From: Pseudocercospora fijiensis CIRAD86
Lineage: Eukaryota > Ascomycota > Dothideomycetes > Mycosphaerellales > Mycosphaerellaceae
Length of the DNA stretch: 64,000 bases
Reading direction: 5' to 3'
Assembly (NCBI RefSeq): GCF_000340215.1
Contig: NW_006921533.1
Coordinates: forward strand, 3,274,273-3,338,272
Shown: positions 10,701 through 21,611 of the stretch, piece by piece
Layout: every line of letters begins with the position of its first letter
Numbering within the stretch: the stretch's first letter is position 1
Made by a program: the position numbers and the translations under genes
The notes under the pieces: generated by a model
The model's input: the letters and a program-made list of their open reading frames with translations, nothing else
The model's database searches: none
Told to the model about the DNA's origin: nothing

Positions 10701-11104
10701 TCAGTCACAGGAAGCCTCACTAAGAGATTGGGCGGCCGCTGATAGAAGCATCATCGTCTCAACATCAATAATCTCTGCTCGCTGACATAGCCACACCCCT
10801 CGCGCATTGGTGCTGAATTTTGTGTCTGAAGTCTTTCGCTGAGAACTCGGGTCAGGTCCCGGCATGAACACGTTGGCGGCCTGATCAATGCGACCAAAGC
10901 GTGAGACAACCTTGGTGAAGCATGTCTCTACGGACGATTCCAAGGTCACGTCGCAGGATTCATCGGCCACTTCGCCTTAGGCTTGATCTCGAGCAGTGGT
11001 TGCTTTGTGTCGTTCAATCCAGCTGGGTTGACATCGCCTAGGGCAATCGTTGTGCATCCTCGCTTGAAAAAGAGTTAACCCGATGTTCGGGCAATACCTG
11101 ACAT
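10701..11104 (-). pseudogene. short-chain dehydrogenase/reductase (SDR) relic
   Basis: On the minus strand from about 11104 a degraded cofactor-loop peptide (MSGIARTSG, then a stop) leads into LFFKRGCTTIALGDVNPAGLN, the beta2-alpha2 region of a classical SDR. A one-base slip follows (near 10967). The next frame reads CDVTLESSVETC and RFGRIDQAANV, then NARGVWLCQRAEI, which are typical SDR blocks around the NNAG-like turn (here AANVF). The sequence degenerates after AEI, before the Ser-Tyr-x-x-x-Lys active site. Stop, frameshift and truncation make it a non-functional remnant of the N-terminal half. The match rests on several ordered family motifs. Confidence 0.7.
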
Positions 11105-11867
11105 GGGTCATTCTTCAGCTCTATTCCGACTGCACATTCACGTGTGGAACAAGTGAACAAGATTGGAATGCTCGAGGACGGAACAGGTGGCGTAGATGGG
11201 TTTACAGCCATTACTTATACCTTCGAGGGGAGCATCGGAGAGGGCAATACGTTGTTTACGCGGAACCTGACGGGAGAGCTGCCGAGAGGTGATGGCATTC
11301 CCGATGATCTCCTGACTGTGTGTTGTCGCCCTCCACGCTCCTTCATTCGCGCTCTGGCGTTTGTGCACGTTTGCTCCAGGTACCGGAAGTCTTCGAAATT
11401 GGGCGCTGAGAACGTTTGTGTCCAGCACAGGCTCGGGCGGCATACTGCTCGTGCCAGCAGCCACAGACCGTGATGCTGCTCCCTTGGCGTCGTTCGTTTA
11501 TGGCAGTTGTCTCGCCTGCTGCATATTTCTTCACCCGCCCATAACGAGAGCAAGTTCGTCTCTTGCACTCCCGCCTCCTGAAGCAGTCCACATGCGCCTC
11601 ATTCGCAACATCTTTCAGTCCGCCGCTGACTCGTCAGAAACCATTCGTGTCCTTGTATCGTCGGATATTCTCCAATAAGTCGAAGTCGATATCGCGGATG
11701 GCGCCAACAATAGCCTGAAGCTCAGGTTGTATGAGTAAACGGGTATGCTCTCGGTCTCGCAGAGGTTCGCTCCATTGTGCATGGAACCATTCGAGAGCGT
11801 GGTGCTAGTTGATGAGAGTCGTTGGTGTATCTCGGTACATCTCAGACCTCCCTGACCGGGTCCTGGA
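11105..11867. other. spacer with an unassigned open frame, up to the edge of the foldback element
   Basis: A plus-strand frame at 11144-11473 reads protein-like at first (VNKIGMLEDGTGG, DGFTAITYTFEG, LTGELPRGDGIPDDLL) and then turns Arg-rich. Another plus frame takes over at about 11361 (FAPGTGSLRNWALRTF). This looks like a second frameshifted relic, but I cannot assign a family. Confidence 0.3.
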
Positions 11868-12248
11868 CGGAGCTCCATACATACCAGAGGCTCAATGCAG
11901 ACTTTGTACTGCAATTTTTGCCCCTACAAATTGTTTTTAATATATCTTTTTATCTAGAGGACTTATAGCTAAGCAATATAAGACAAAGATACTCTAATCT
12001 AGGTCTATTTTTAGAAAAAGTTAAAATTTCTAGTCGTTACCTACTAAATTAATAAGCTATATAGCCTAAAACTCTAAGTTAGACGTTTTAGGATTTAAGC
12101 GTTTTTTTAAGCCTTAGTATACTATTTTTATTAATCTAAAGTCTAGGTCTTATAGCCTTACTTTATAAGACTCTATATTAAGGTTTCTATCTTAATATAG
12201 CTACTATTAGTAATATAATCTAGAAAAGAATACTATAAAAACTTAAAT

Positions 12249-12253
12249 TGTTC
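12249..12253. repeat. target-site duplication tgttc (left)
   Basis: It matches tgttc at 19334-19338 directly after the other LTR. Joining the flanks at this pentamer restores the alignment of the host palindrome, which independently confirms the insertion point. Confidence 0.8.
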
Positions 12254-12449
12254 TATAAGAAGGGTATATTAGCAGATAGATAGGGTAGTAGTAGGTATAG
12301 GTAGTATTCGATAAGAAGCTAGGAGGAGAGGGAGGAAGGCAGGCAAGTTAGCCTATTACTAAGCGCCAAGCCCTGCCTAAGGCACTAAGACCCTAGCTTT
12401 ACTTAGCCTAGTTATATGCTAATTACGTATAGCCTCTTTAGCCCTAATA
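12254..12449 (-). repeat. Ty3 3' LTR (196 bp)
   Basis: It pairs with 19138-19333 and has the same length, 196 bp. I count 11 differences between the copies, all transitions. Ends are TA...TA here and TA...CA in the partner, consistent with a canonical TG...CA LTR after RIP. Confidence 0.9.
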
Positions 12450-13899
12450 CACGCTTCCCTTCTAAAGGCCGCGCCCTCGTAGCCTATCTATATTCTACGA
12501 CCTCTATTGCCGCTAACTTAGCAAGTCTAATAAGCTGCTTAGCCCGCGCTAAATTAAACACTTAACTACCTAATTATATAACTATGTCAAACCTTACCTC
12601 TAAACAACACAATATACAACTCTAACTGCGCTATCTCTATATATAATAAACTATAAAGTAATATATATCTATAAGAATTAAAGGCCTTCGACTAATTATA
12701 ATACGAGCGCGTCTTCCCTACTATAATAGGTAGACGTACGAGGTATTATAGCACTGCCTCCGTTCTAAGTAATATCGTATCGAGTTCTTTGCGTCTACTC
12801 TTAAAAGACCTAGCAATGTCCGCTTCCGAGGGTTGTTCTTATTATTACGAGGGCTATTATTTACTATCGTAGTTTTACTAGCCTAAATTAGTTAGGTTTA
12901 GTAGCCTTTAAGTGTCAACTAATTATATCTTTTCAAAAAACTTAGTTCTTCTAGTTTCTATAGGTAAAGGCTATTATAAGTGCAATAGTTAAGGTTCGCC
13001 TCGCTTAAAGGATCGGAAAGATCGAGGAGTAACCTATTATCCGCAAGATCGACCCCGGCTAGCTTAGCTCTATAGTTTTTGCCCTTAGTTAGTTAGTCTA
13101 TTAGTCTACTTAATCTTTTAAGCGGCTTAAAGCTTTAACTTAGCCTTAAAGTTTTAATTAAAGTTTTGATTAAAGGTGCCTTAGGCTCGTAGTATAGGTA
13201 AGGTTGTCTTTATAAGTATAGTAGCAATAGTAGGTAATGTTTGACAATAGCGGCGCTAGTCGTCTTAGCGCTAACTTTACCTTCTTTTAATTTTCTTCTT
13301 TAACTAATAACAACTCGGTAATACCGTTACTAACATAGCCGCGCCGGCCGCGCTATTACAAGCGCGACGCCGTCCTCGCCGATCGCTTAGGCCTCGAGGC
13401 CTTAACAGAATAAAGGATTAAGAGGGGGACCTAAATACTAGAAGAAGGGCCTTATAGGGCGCATTAGTAAAGAGGTAGAGTCCTTAAAAGAGCAGGCAAT
13501 TAGTTAACGCGTCGTAGCGCGCCTAATATAGTCTTATTGTCCTTTGTTGCTAACAATTGCTTGTCTCTAATTAGTTAGCTAATAGCACCCTAGGGGTAGT
13601 ATTATTCCTAGGCGACATTATAGGCCCTTAGCCTTCTTCTTGTTCTTTACACTAGTCTAATACTTATCTAATAACTTAGCTATATCCTTAAAGGAATCTT
13701 TAGCTTCCTACGAGTCCTATTTAGGTAGATAGCCTTGCTGTCTTAGTAGGTACTCCTTCTTGCCTTGCCTAGTCTAATGCTTTAGTATGCGCTCTATAGA
13801 CTATAGTTCTTTACTATTAGCTAAGACTTCTTCTAACTCGGTAGGCGCTTTATCGCCTTTACGCTAGTAGTATAGTTTAAGGAGGGATATATAGAAGGT

Positions 13900-16800
13900 G
13901 TTATAGATAGTATAATAAAATAGAAGCTATAACTAATAGGCCTATATACCCTTAGCCTCTCGAATGCGGAATAGGCTAATGTATCTTAGTGCGAGCTTAG
14001 GCCTTGTTTTGCTATTAGGTAATAGGTATTTACGGATACGGAGGTTCTTAGTACTTAGCATAACTATGTCGCCTTGTTTAAAGGTTATTAGTATATAGCG
14101 CTTATCGTAGTAGGTCTTTTAGTACTCTTAAGCCCTTGTTAGCTTCTTAGCTATCTTAGCATAGATTTCTCGCATCTTTTAGACACGTTCTATTGCCGCT
14201 AGTGTTTCTAGTACTTAACGCGCTTCCCTTTCCTTACGCTCGGCCTCGAGCGAGGTAAATAGATCTTATAGTAGGGCAGCGTTTTGGCCTATTATAGCTA
14301 TATATAGTAAAACTTTAGTAGATAAGTATACGCTATTATTGTATACGAATTCTGCAGGCTATAGGAGGTTAACCTAATCCTCGGGGTTCTTATTAATATA
14401 GCTACGCAGGTACTACTACAGGGTAGTATTCTGCCTCTCTGTTTAACCGTTAGTCTATAGATAGAAGGCTATTAATAGCCGATGCTTTAGTCTTAGCTGC
14501 AAGCAAATCTCGCTCTAATAGTAAGATGTTAGTGTCGATCTACGATCGGACACGATCCCCTCGGGAGTTCCCTAATAGGTGTAGAAGATGTCGGTCTATA
14601 GCGCCTCTACTATATTAATAGTAGTCTAATCCTTGCGCGCCGGGATGTATCGAGCGCCTTTAGTAAATCGATCTACTACAATAAGGATAGCATTATATAC
14701 ATCCTTGCTACCCCTACGCCTAGTAGGTAGAAGGCCTATAATAAAGTCTATTATTAGCTTAGCAAATAGCTTCTTTAGAATAGGGAGCGAAGATAACTCG
14801 CCGAACGGCAAGTGCTTCGGTGCTTTAACTCGCTAGTATACTATATAGGTTTATATATACTCCTTTATATACCGTTTACTATTTAGCTAGTAGTATGTAC
14901 GCAATAGTAACTCGTGCGACCTCTCTATACTATAGTAACTAGCGAGTTTACTATTATAGTGCCTTTTTAAAAGCTCTTATCTAATCGATTGTTTAGCGGG
15001 GATATAGTATCTGCCCTTAAACTTTAAGTAACCTTTGTCGTCGATCGACTAATTGTTGTTACTCTTACTAGATCGAGTCGTTCGCCTACTTACAAGCTTA
15101 TTAATACGTTCGATAGCAAAGGCGTCCCTCTGCTAAGCCCGTAATAGCTTATCTATAAACGATTGACTATCCCTATTTGTAAGGTTATTTAACAGTACCC
15201 TTGCTATTAAACGAGGTACGTATTATATACATCTAATAGCACTAGCAGCCGGAACTACTATAACCTCTTCTGCAGTGCTATCGCTATATAGACTATTACT
15301 ATAGATAGCAATGTCCTTAATCGAGTTATTATAGCTCGAGCGATCTACGTCCTTTCTTTTAATATATGCTAGAAGAACGACAACTCCGCTATAGTATTTG
15401 TTGCCGCCGCGGGGTCCGGAAGTCCGCTTATCCTACGCTTGCTTATTAACAATACAGGCTATAGCAATCTTATACTATAGGGTTAGAAACAAAGAATTAA
15501 TATATTAGGTCTCGCTATCGTAATTAGGTCGCCTCGATAGGCTATTAGTAGGGTTGCTTACGCCTAGCTAATATAATATATTAAAATCAAACCCGGCGAG
15601 GTAGACGGCCTATCTAGCCTATCGACCTATAACCCTAGTAACCTTAGTAATACTACGGAGGTTGTTATAGTCTATATAGACCTAAATAGTATACTATACA
15701 CTATCGAGATAGTGCCTCTAATGCTTAAAGGCCTCGATAATAGCTAGGAGCTCTTGCTCGTAGGTCTCGTAGCGACGCTCTATATCGATTATCTTTCGTA
15801 AAAAGAAGGCAATCGGGTGCTAATAGGTATTATTAGCCTGTTATAACATAATAGCTAATATAGCGAACTGTAAAGCGTTAGTCTCAATTCGGATCTGCTT
15901 GCTTAGTACGAAATAGTGCAATAAGGGGACTTTAGTAAAGCGTTGCTTTAGACCGTTAAAAGCGGCTTATGTCTTGTTAGTCTATCTAAACTCTCTAGAT
16001 AGATTAGCCTTGGTTTTAATAAGCTTAGTTAGTAGCATTACATGCCTCGAATAACCCTTAATAAACCGACGGTAGAAGTTAGCAAAACCTAGGAACGATT
16101 AGAGCTCCTTAATAGACGTAGGAATAGGCTATTTAGTAATTGTTTTAATTTAGTTAGGGTTAGCCTTAATACCCTCGGTTAATACGAGGAAGCTAAGGAA
16201 GGACACCTCTTTAGCAGTAAAGGTGTATTTAGAAGGCTTGTAATATAGGCTATAGGCCCGTAGGCGGTCGAGGACTTTGCGTACTGTAGCCTAGTGCTCT
16301 ATAATGTTAGGTAAATAGGTATAGACTAGGATGTTATCTAGGTAAACTATATAGAGATAGTCTAATAGGCCCGAAAGGGCCCGATTAATATAGGACTAGA
16401 ATATTGTAGGGGCATTAGCTAAGCCGAATAGTATAACTAAGTACTCGAAATAGCTATAGCGAGTGCGGAAGGCCGTTTTCTATTCGTCGCCCTTACGAAT
16501 GCAAATACGATAGTACGCATCCTTAATGTCTAGTATAGTATAGAAGTAGGCCCTAGAAAGGCGATCGAGGGTCTTATTAATAAGAGGGAGTAGACAGCGG
16601 TCTTTAATAGTAACAGTATTAAGTCTACGGTAATTAACGCATAACCGTAGGCTACTATCCTTCTTTAGAACAAACAGGATTGGTGCACTAGCAGGGCTGT
16701 TACTATACCGAATACGACTATTAGCTAGGTTTTCCTCTAGGTACTTACGCAATATAGCAAGCTCTCGCTTACTAAGGTTGTAGAGGGGGCTAAAAGGAAC

Positions 16801-17490
16801 CTCCTTGCCCTCTATAATATCAATCTTATAATCCGTCTCTTTAAATATAGGCAATGTCGATGCTAGGTAGTATTTAAACACATTAATGTAGGTCTCTCGG
16901 ATAGGCTCTAGTATACGAGCAAGCTAATTAGGGTCTATACTATCTAGGGGCATAGGTTTATCGTTATTACTACCGAGTAGGTCGGTAGTCGGGTTAGCTA
17001 AGGCAGGTGTTAGGTTGCTAATAAACAGGACCCTAATATCGTTAGAGCACTCGCTAACATTAATATATTTAATGTCCTCTTTCCTAGCGATTCTAAATCG
17101 CTATTGTTAACTGCCTAAGTCTATAACTATAGCATAGTACTTAAGAATAGGGTTGCTAATAACAATGTCGGATAGAAGGCTATCTATATCTACTACGTAG
17201 GTAGTGAAATCTAGCAAGCGCTCGTTGCCGAGGTTATCTCTTAGAACTATATAAATATAGTAGGCTCTATAGGTTAAGTGCCGAGCGTTATTAAACCAAG
17301 CAAGGACTAGCATATTAGTCCTAGGCAATTGTCGGAGGTCTAATTGCTTAGCTAAGCGATAGTTAATAAGGGCGCTAACTGAATTTCCGGGGTCTAGTAT
17401 AACCTTTGCCTTATAGTTAGTATCGTACCTAGATATAAGACAGGTACGTATAATAGCTAGCACAATGTCGATAGTCTTACGCCGCACGAG
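13900..17490 (-). pseudogene. Ty3 pol relic: protease, reverse transcriptase/RNase H, integrase
   Basis: Domains in order on minus. The protease region (17487-17107) has KVILDPGNSVSALI at the catalytic-Asp position. The reverse transcriptase (16881 to about 16000) shows LRLCVNYRRLNTVTIKD and YTILDIKDAYYRI. Its active site at about 16350-16322 reads VYLDNILVY instead of the usual YLDD. RNase H-like sequence follows at about 15900-15500. The integrase has FIIGLLPTRR and ILIVVDRFTKGARYIPA (14811-14626), and its C-terminal part at about 14080-13880 shows MLSTKNLRIRKYL. Numerous TAG/TAA stops and the RT Asp-to-Asn change make it inactive. Limits are approximate. Confidence 0.85.
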
Positions 17491-17499
17491 GCTAACAGT

Positions 17500-18960
17500 T
17501 AGTACGGCGCTTACTCTTTTTTCGAAGGTTAGCCTATAGGGGTAGCGTTAGCCGCTAAGAGGTGCTTTCGGTATTTAGCGGAAGTACGGTTAATTCGGGC
17601 TTAGTCCTTAGGTTTGTCGCATTAGCCTAGTAGATAGCTAGTACTATTACAATTGAAGCACTTTAATCCGGTTAGTAGACTGCCGTAGCTGTTGTTGCTA
17701 TTGTTAGCCGAGCGGTTAGCATTATAGGGATACGAGCCCCTTCTACGGCCTCTATCGCGGCCTCCTCTATATAGCCGGCGGCTACGGCCTCTTCTACGGT
17801 TATTGTTACTATTCCTATTATTAGCATTGTTGTTATAGTAGGAACCTTAGTTTCTTCCGCGGCTACTACGATTGCCGCGGTTAGTACTAGCTAGCCGGAT
17901 CCTCGATTCTAGTCGTTATTAGAGCTAGATAGCTCGTTCGGCTGTTTCTACTTCGACTATAAATTAAATACGTATTAGGTTAGCTTGTTCGAATACACGG
18001 CGACGGTCTAATTCGAGGATAAGTTCCTATCTGAGTTTTAGGCGTATTTCCGAGATCTATATAGAATTAGTCTTAGCCGGAAGGTTATCCTCGAGGGTCT
18101 TTAAATAGGCCTCGAATAAACGAGCCGATTAATTAGTCTTTTGTTTAGCTCGAAGGTACAGGTCCTAAGTATGTTATTGCCTTAGTATAGGGTTTCTAAG
18201 GGTGTCTAGTATAATGGTTTTGTAGGTTTGCTACTAAATAGCGGTCTAATTATCGAGGGAATTAAAATAGTTATCCTAGGTACGTTTTAGGTCGCTATTA
18301 ATGTACTGTATCGCATAGACGACTAGTAAATAGTCGTCTAGAAGGGCCCTCGGTGCATTTCGCTAGTTAAGCTTACAATCGCGTATATAATTATTATACT
18401 GTTTGCGACTAGAGCCGTTAAACACAGTGCAGTCCTTGAGTTTAGCATCCTTCTTTTAGACTAATAGCAAGGAAGGCCCTACTGTTAGTTTGGTAGTAGC
18501 AGGGTCTTCCTAAAGGTAGCGAAGCTCGAGGAGGTTATCCTTTAGCTATTGTTCTTAACGTAGGGTAGTAAGCCTGTTTTAAGTAGCTTCTTAAAGTCTC
18601 CCTAATAGTTGAGGGCTAAAGGCTAGTTAGCTATATCGTCGATTAACAATGTTGTTAAGAATGTCGTTAATAGGCAACTCTAGGTCGTTAGGTCGTCGCC
18701 TAGAATTACAAGTTCTTCGGTAGGCCTAGTAGTAGGCTCTTTAGCAGGTACTTTAGCAGGTACCTTAGTAGGCACTTTAGTAGGTACTATGCTACTAGCG
18801 TTGTCGTTGCTAGCGCTACTAGCGGTAGCACGGTTGTTATTGCTTCGTAATAAGCCGGCTATTATAATAGGGGGTAACACTAATAATATATTATAGGCCC
18901 CTAAGATGCGGATATAGCGGAATTAGTAGATATCGGCTTAGTGCGATTAACCTAGTATAA
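17500..18960 (-). pseudogene. Ty3 gag relic (capsid and zinc-knuckle nucleocapsid)
   Basis: The region is read on minus with RIP stops. At 17663-17631 the peptide KCFNCNSTSYL appears, a CX2CX4HX4C knuckle whose His has become Tyr (CAT to TAT, a RIP change). Upstream of it is an Asn/Gly/Arg-rich stretch (about 17680-17900), typical of nucleocapsid linkers. An acidic, Pro/Ala/Lys-repeat N-terminal part lies near 18680-18880. No start codon can be fixed reliably. Confidence 0.6.
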
Positions 18961-19125
18961 CAGGCCATACAGAAGGCCTTACTTAATAATTGGTACGGTT
19001 GTTTCGATAGAATAGTACGTATAGGTCCCGTTCTTCGGGCGCAATATAGTTAGATTAGTCTTGTTTGTAGCTATACTGCTAAAAGCTTAAAATAAGGACT
19101 ATCTAGCTGCTACCCTTAAAGGGTA

Positions 19126-19137
19126 GATCGAACACTA
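19126..19137 (-). other. Ty3 primer-binding site for a tRNA 3' end
   Basis: On the plus strand the bases next to the LTR read gatcgaacacta. With the T at 19136 read as a RIP-mutated C this becomes gatcgaacacCA, the 3' end of a mature tRNA including CCA. The minus strand therefore carries TGG (now TAG) plus nine complementary bases directly after the LTR, as expected for minus-strand priming. The tRNA species is not determined. Confidence 0.7.
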
Positions 19138-19333
19138 TATAAGAAGGGTATATTAGTAGGTAGATAGGGTAGTAGTAGGTATAGGTAGTATTCGATAAGG
19201 AGCTAGGAGGAGAGGGAGGAAGGCAGGCAAGTTAGCCTATTGCTAAGCGCCAAGCCCTACCTAAGGCACTAAGACCCTAGCTTTACTTAGCCTAGTTACA
19301 TACCAATCACGTATAGCCTCTTTGGCCCTAACA
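19138..19333 (-). repeat. Ty3 5' LTR (196 bp)
   Basis: As the element reads on minus, this is the 5' LTR. It ends ggccctaaca on the plus strand and is bordered inside by the primer-binding site and outside by the tgttc target duplication. Confidence 0.9.
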
Positions 19334-19338
19334 TGTTC
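19334..19338. repeat. target-site duplication tgttc (right)
   Basis: Right copy of the pentamer that flanks the Ty3 element. Confidence 0.8.
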
Positions 19339-20372
19339 TTAGATTCTATCTTATATATCTTTTTATTTAGAAGAGTTATAGCTTAGTAATATAAGACAAA
19401 ATTACTTTACTCTCTATATATCTTTAGAAAATGACTAGAATTATTATAGCTATCTACTAAGATTAGCCTAAAATTCTAGAATTAAGATTTTAAGACTTTA
19501 GTATATTTTAAGCCTTAGTATACTATTTTTAGTAATCTAAAATCAAAACCTAACAGTTTTACCTAGTAAAACTTCCTATTAGAGCTTTTACTTTTATTAG
19601 TTTATAAATAGTCTTATAACTTAAGAAAGAATATTTTTTAAAATTCTAAACTTTATATTCTTAAGCTTATAATTCTTAAAAATATTCGCTTTTGGATTTT
19701 AAGACTAATAGTAGGCGTATTTAGATAAGAATCTCAATATAGATTAAAACTAGGTAAAATCTTTAGTTCTAGCTTTTAGATTACTAAAAATAGTATTATA
19801 AGGCTTAATAAATACTAAAATCTAAAAATCTTTCTTTTAGATTTTTAGGCTAATCTTAGTAGATAACTATAACAGTTTTACTTAATTCCTAAAAAAAGAT
19901 AAAAAAATAGAGTATCTTTGTTTTATATTATTAAAGTATAACTCTTCTATATAAAAAGATATACTAAAGAGAACCTAGTAAGAATTCAGGTTCTAACAAT
20001 ATTCTTTCCTAGATTATATTACTAATAGTAGCTATACTAGAATAAAAATCTAGAACTAGATTCTTTTTAAACAAAACTATAAGACCTAGATCTTGGATTA
20101 CTAAAAACAGTATACTAAGGCTTAAAAAACACTAAAATTCTAAAACGTCTAACTTAGAGTCTTAAGCTATATAGCTTATTAATTTAGGAGGAAGCGACTA
20201 AAAATTTTAATATTTTCTAAAAATATACCTAAATTAGAGTATCTTTCCTATATATTGTTTAGCTATAAGTCCTCTAGATAAAAAGATACATTAAAAACAA
20301 TTTGTAGGGGCAAAGATTGTACTGTATCGCTGCGGTAAGTGCTGCATTGAGCCTCTGGTACGTATAGGCCTC

Positions 20373-20914
20373 CGTAGTCCTGCGCTATTCCAGAAGCAGT
20401 TTCCCGGAAAGCCAACCGAGGTGTTTGGGTGTCTGAACCCCTTTAGCCCTTCCAAGTTCTTAACATGGAACACTATCAAGTGGCTGCAACATTCAGCACA
20501 TCCAGGAAGAAGATGTCAAGAGCATGACTCCCAGACAAGAATTCATCGATCAGGACGTCGAGCACCCTAGTCTTTACAACGGCAGGACGGTGTACAATGC
20601 TCGGTGTCGTAGCTGGTTCAAGGGAAACAAAGTCGATGGGGGGGGGGGGGGGGCAGTCCTTCTTTTTTCCCCCTCACTCTCTCTTAAAAAAGGTTTCAAG
20701 GCAAACAGGACATCCACTCCAGCGCCCGTAAGGTGTCAAACCTACAATTCGATATCTATCATTTGAAGGCTGGTGACGGAGCATACGTGACGCAACTTGA
20801 ATCAGCTCGCGGTGGGAAATTTTAGATTTTGCTTTTCAGTCTAGTTTAAGTAAACACAACTTGAATGACCGTGAACCCCAGCGCATATTTCTCATCCCCA
20901 ATTCTCAATGCTCC
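20373..20914. other. spacer with a 16-bp poly-G tract
   Basis: There is no supported gene. It contains an uninterrupted run of G at 20638-20653, followed by a C/T-rich and an A-rich stretch. The start of the interval flanks the foldback element. The end is the 3' side of the small secreted protein gene. Confidence 0.45.
20638..20653. repeat. poly-G homopolymer (16 bp)
   Basis: Sixteen consecutive G residues are counted directly. Such tracts are length-unstable and prone to sequencing error. Confidence 0.9.
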
Positions 20915-21499
20915 TCAGTTAGCATTGGGGTACACATTCTCCGGGTGGCAGCCCGAAGATGGGCTGTACAGTGGACCGGTGTTGACCTCGTGGTTTTGAT
21001 TGCCATAACGGACGACATCGTGACCACGGTCTGGCGTCAATCGATCTTCGCAATTGATCTGAGCTTGTCCTCCGCTCTGGGTTGAGGATCCAGTCCAGAT
21101 ATCGATGTGATAATGTCCGTTCTTCCCTATTGCTTGGATTAGTCACAATCTTCCTCACGGTGAACATGAGCACTTACAATCGCTGATGCATTGAGCGCAA
21201 GTGTCCTCAAATCTCAGGTACTTCTCTGTGTAGGGATCCCAGACGATCTCGCATTTGGCAAACTCGCCTGGCGCAGTCGCCATGGTACGGGGGTCATCGT
21301 AGGTGCCGCTGCCACCAGCGGTGTAGCCACGACCGCAGTCGTAGGCGATCTGAGCGCTTGGTGGGTCATTGTCGGGGTATCCATAAAAGGTGTGTTGGAC
21401 ATTCTGCACCGTGGTGTAGCGCTTCTCGAGTGTCTCAGGTAGACCTTGGACAAGAGCGGTAGTGGCCAAGAGGCCCAGGGTGGCAGTGATGGAGAGCAT
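20915..21499 (-). CDS. small secreted cysteine-containing protein, effector-like (177 aa, 2 exons)
   Basis: Exon 1 is 21178-21499 and exon 2 is 20915-21126, with a 51-bp intron (gtaagt...caatag). The join makes a Trp codon (ISDW|KNGHYHIDIWTG) and the total is 178 codons including TGA. The start is ATG 21499; a longer upstream frame is ignored because the signal peptide (MLSITATLGLLATTALVQG) begins here. A Kex2-type KR lies soon after (ETLEKR). The mature part has six cysteines, enough for three disulfides, and motifs IAYDCGRGYTAGGSGTYDDP, PGEFAKCEIVWDPY, KYLRFEDTCAQC and NQNHEVNTGPLY. I recognise this as a widespread fungal secreted family without an assigned function. It sits alone in a 2-kb island between two transposon blocks. 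Confidence 0.85.
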
Positions 21500-21600
21500 C
21501 GTATAGAATCGTTGGAGGTTGGAATTGAGTACTAAGGCTGTAACTGTGATTGTTGATTGAGAGTGTTTAAAAAAGCAAGTGCTAAAAGCAGGAGACTGTC

Positions 21601-21611
21601 CCTTTATATAC
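21601..21611 (-). promoter_or_regulatory. TATA box of the small secreted protein gene
   Basis: The minus strand reads tatataaagg, about 102-112 bp upstream of the ATG at 21499. This is a near-consensus TATA element at a suitable distance for a short leader. Strong TATA boxes often mark inducible genes; that part is inference. Confidence 0.5.

Larger units (their letters stand above)
12254..19333 (-). mobile_element. Ty3/Gypsy LTR retrotransposon, full length, RIP-inactivated
   Basis: The 7,080-bp element lies between a 5-bp target duplication tgttc (12249-12253 and 19334-19338) and has 196-bp LTRs at both ends. It is transcribed on the minus strand. A primer-binding site abuts the 5' LTR, and gag with a zinc knuckle, protease, reverse transcriptase and integrase follow in Ty3 order. 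A purine-rich tract (agaagggaag on minus) precedes the 3' LTR. Every coding frame is broken by TAG/TAA codons that fit RIP of CAG, CAA or TGG. The Ty3 rather than Ty1 call rests on RT preceding integrase along the minus strand. Confidence 0.9.
11868..20372. mobile_element. long palindromic foldback/MITE-like element, split by a Ty3 retrotransposon
   Basis: The left arm (11868-12253) reappears as the reverse complement of the right end (about 19990-20372). The shared outer core is ttgcccctacaaattg at 11918 and its complement at about 20298-20313. Removing the retrotransposon at 12254-19333 makes the left arm continue into 19339 onward. That continuation again matches the reverse complement of the sequence running back from 19990. 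The original element was therefore about 1.4 kb with arms of about 0.6 kb. Each arm holds two tandem copies of a unit starting tatatctttttat(c)tagagg, about 330 bp apart. There is no transposase. It is heavily RIP-mutated except for the outermost 40-50 bp, and a target-site duplication was not identified. Confidence 0.7.
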
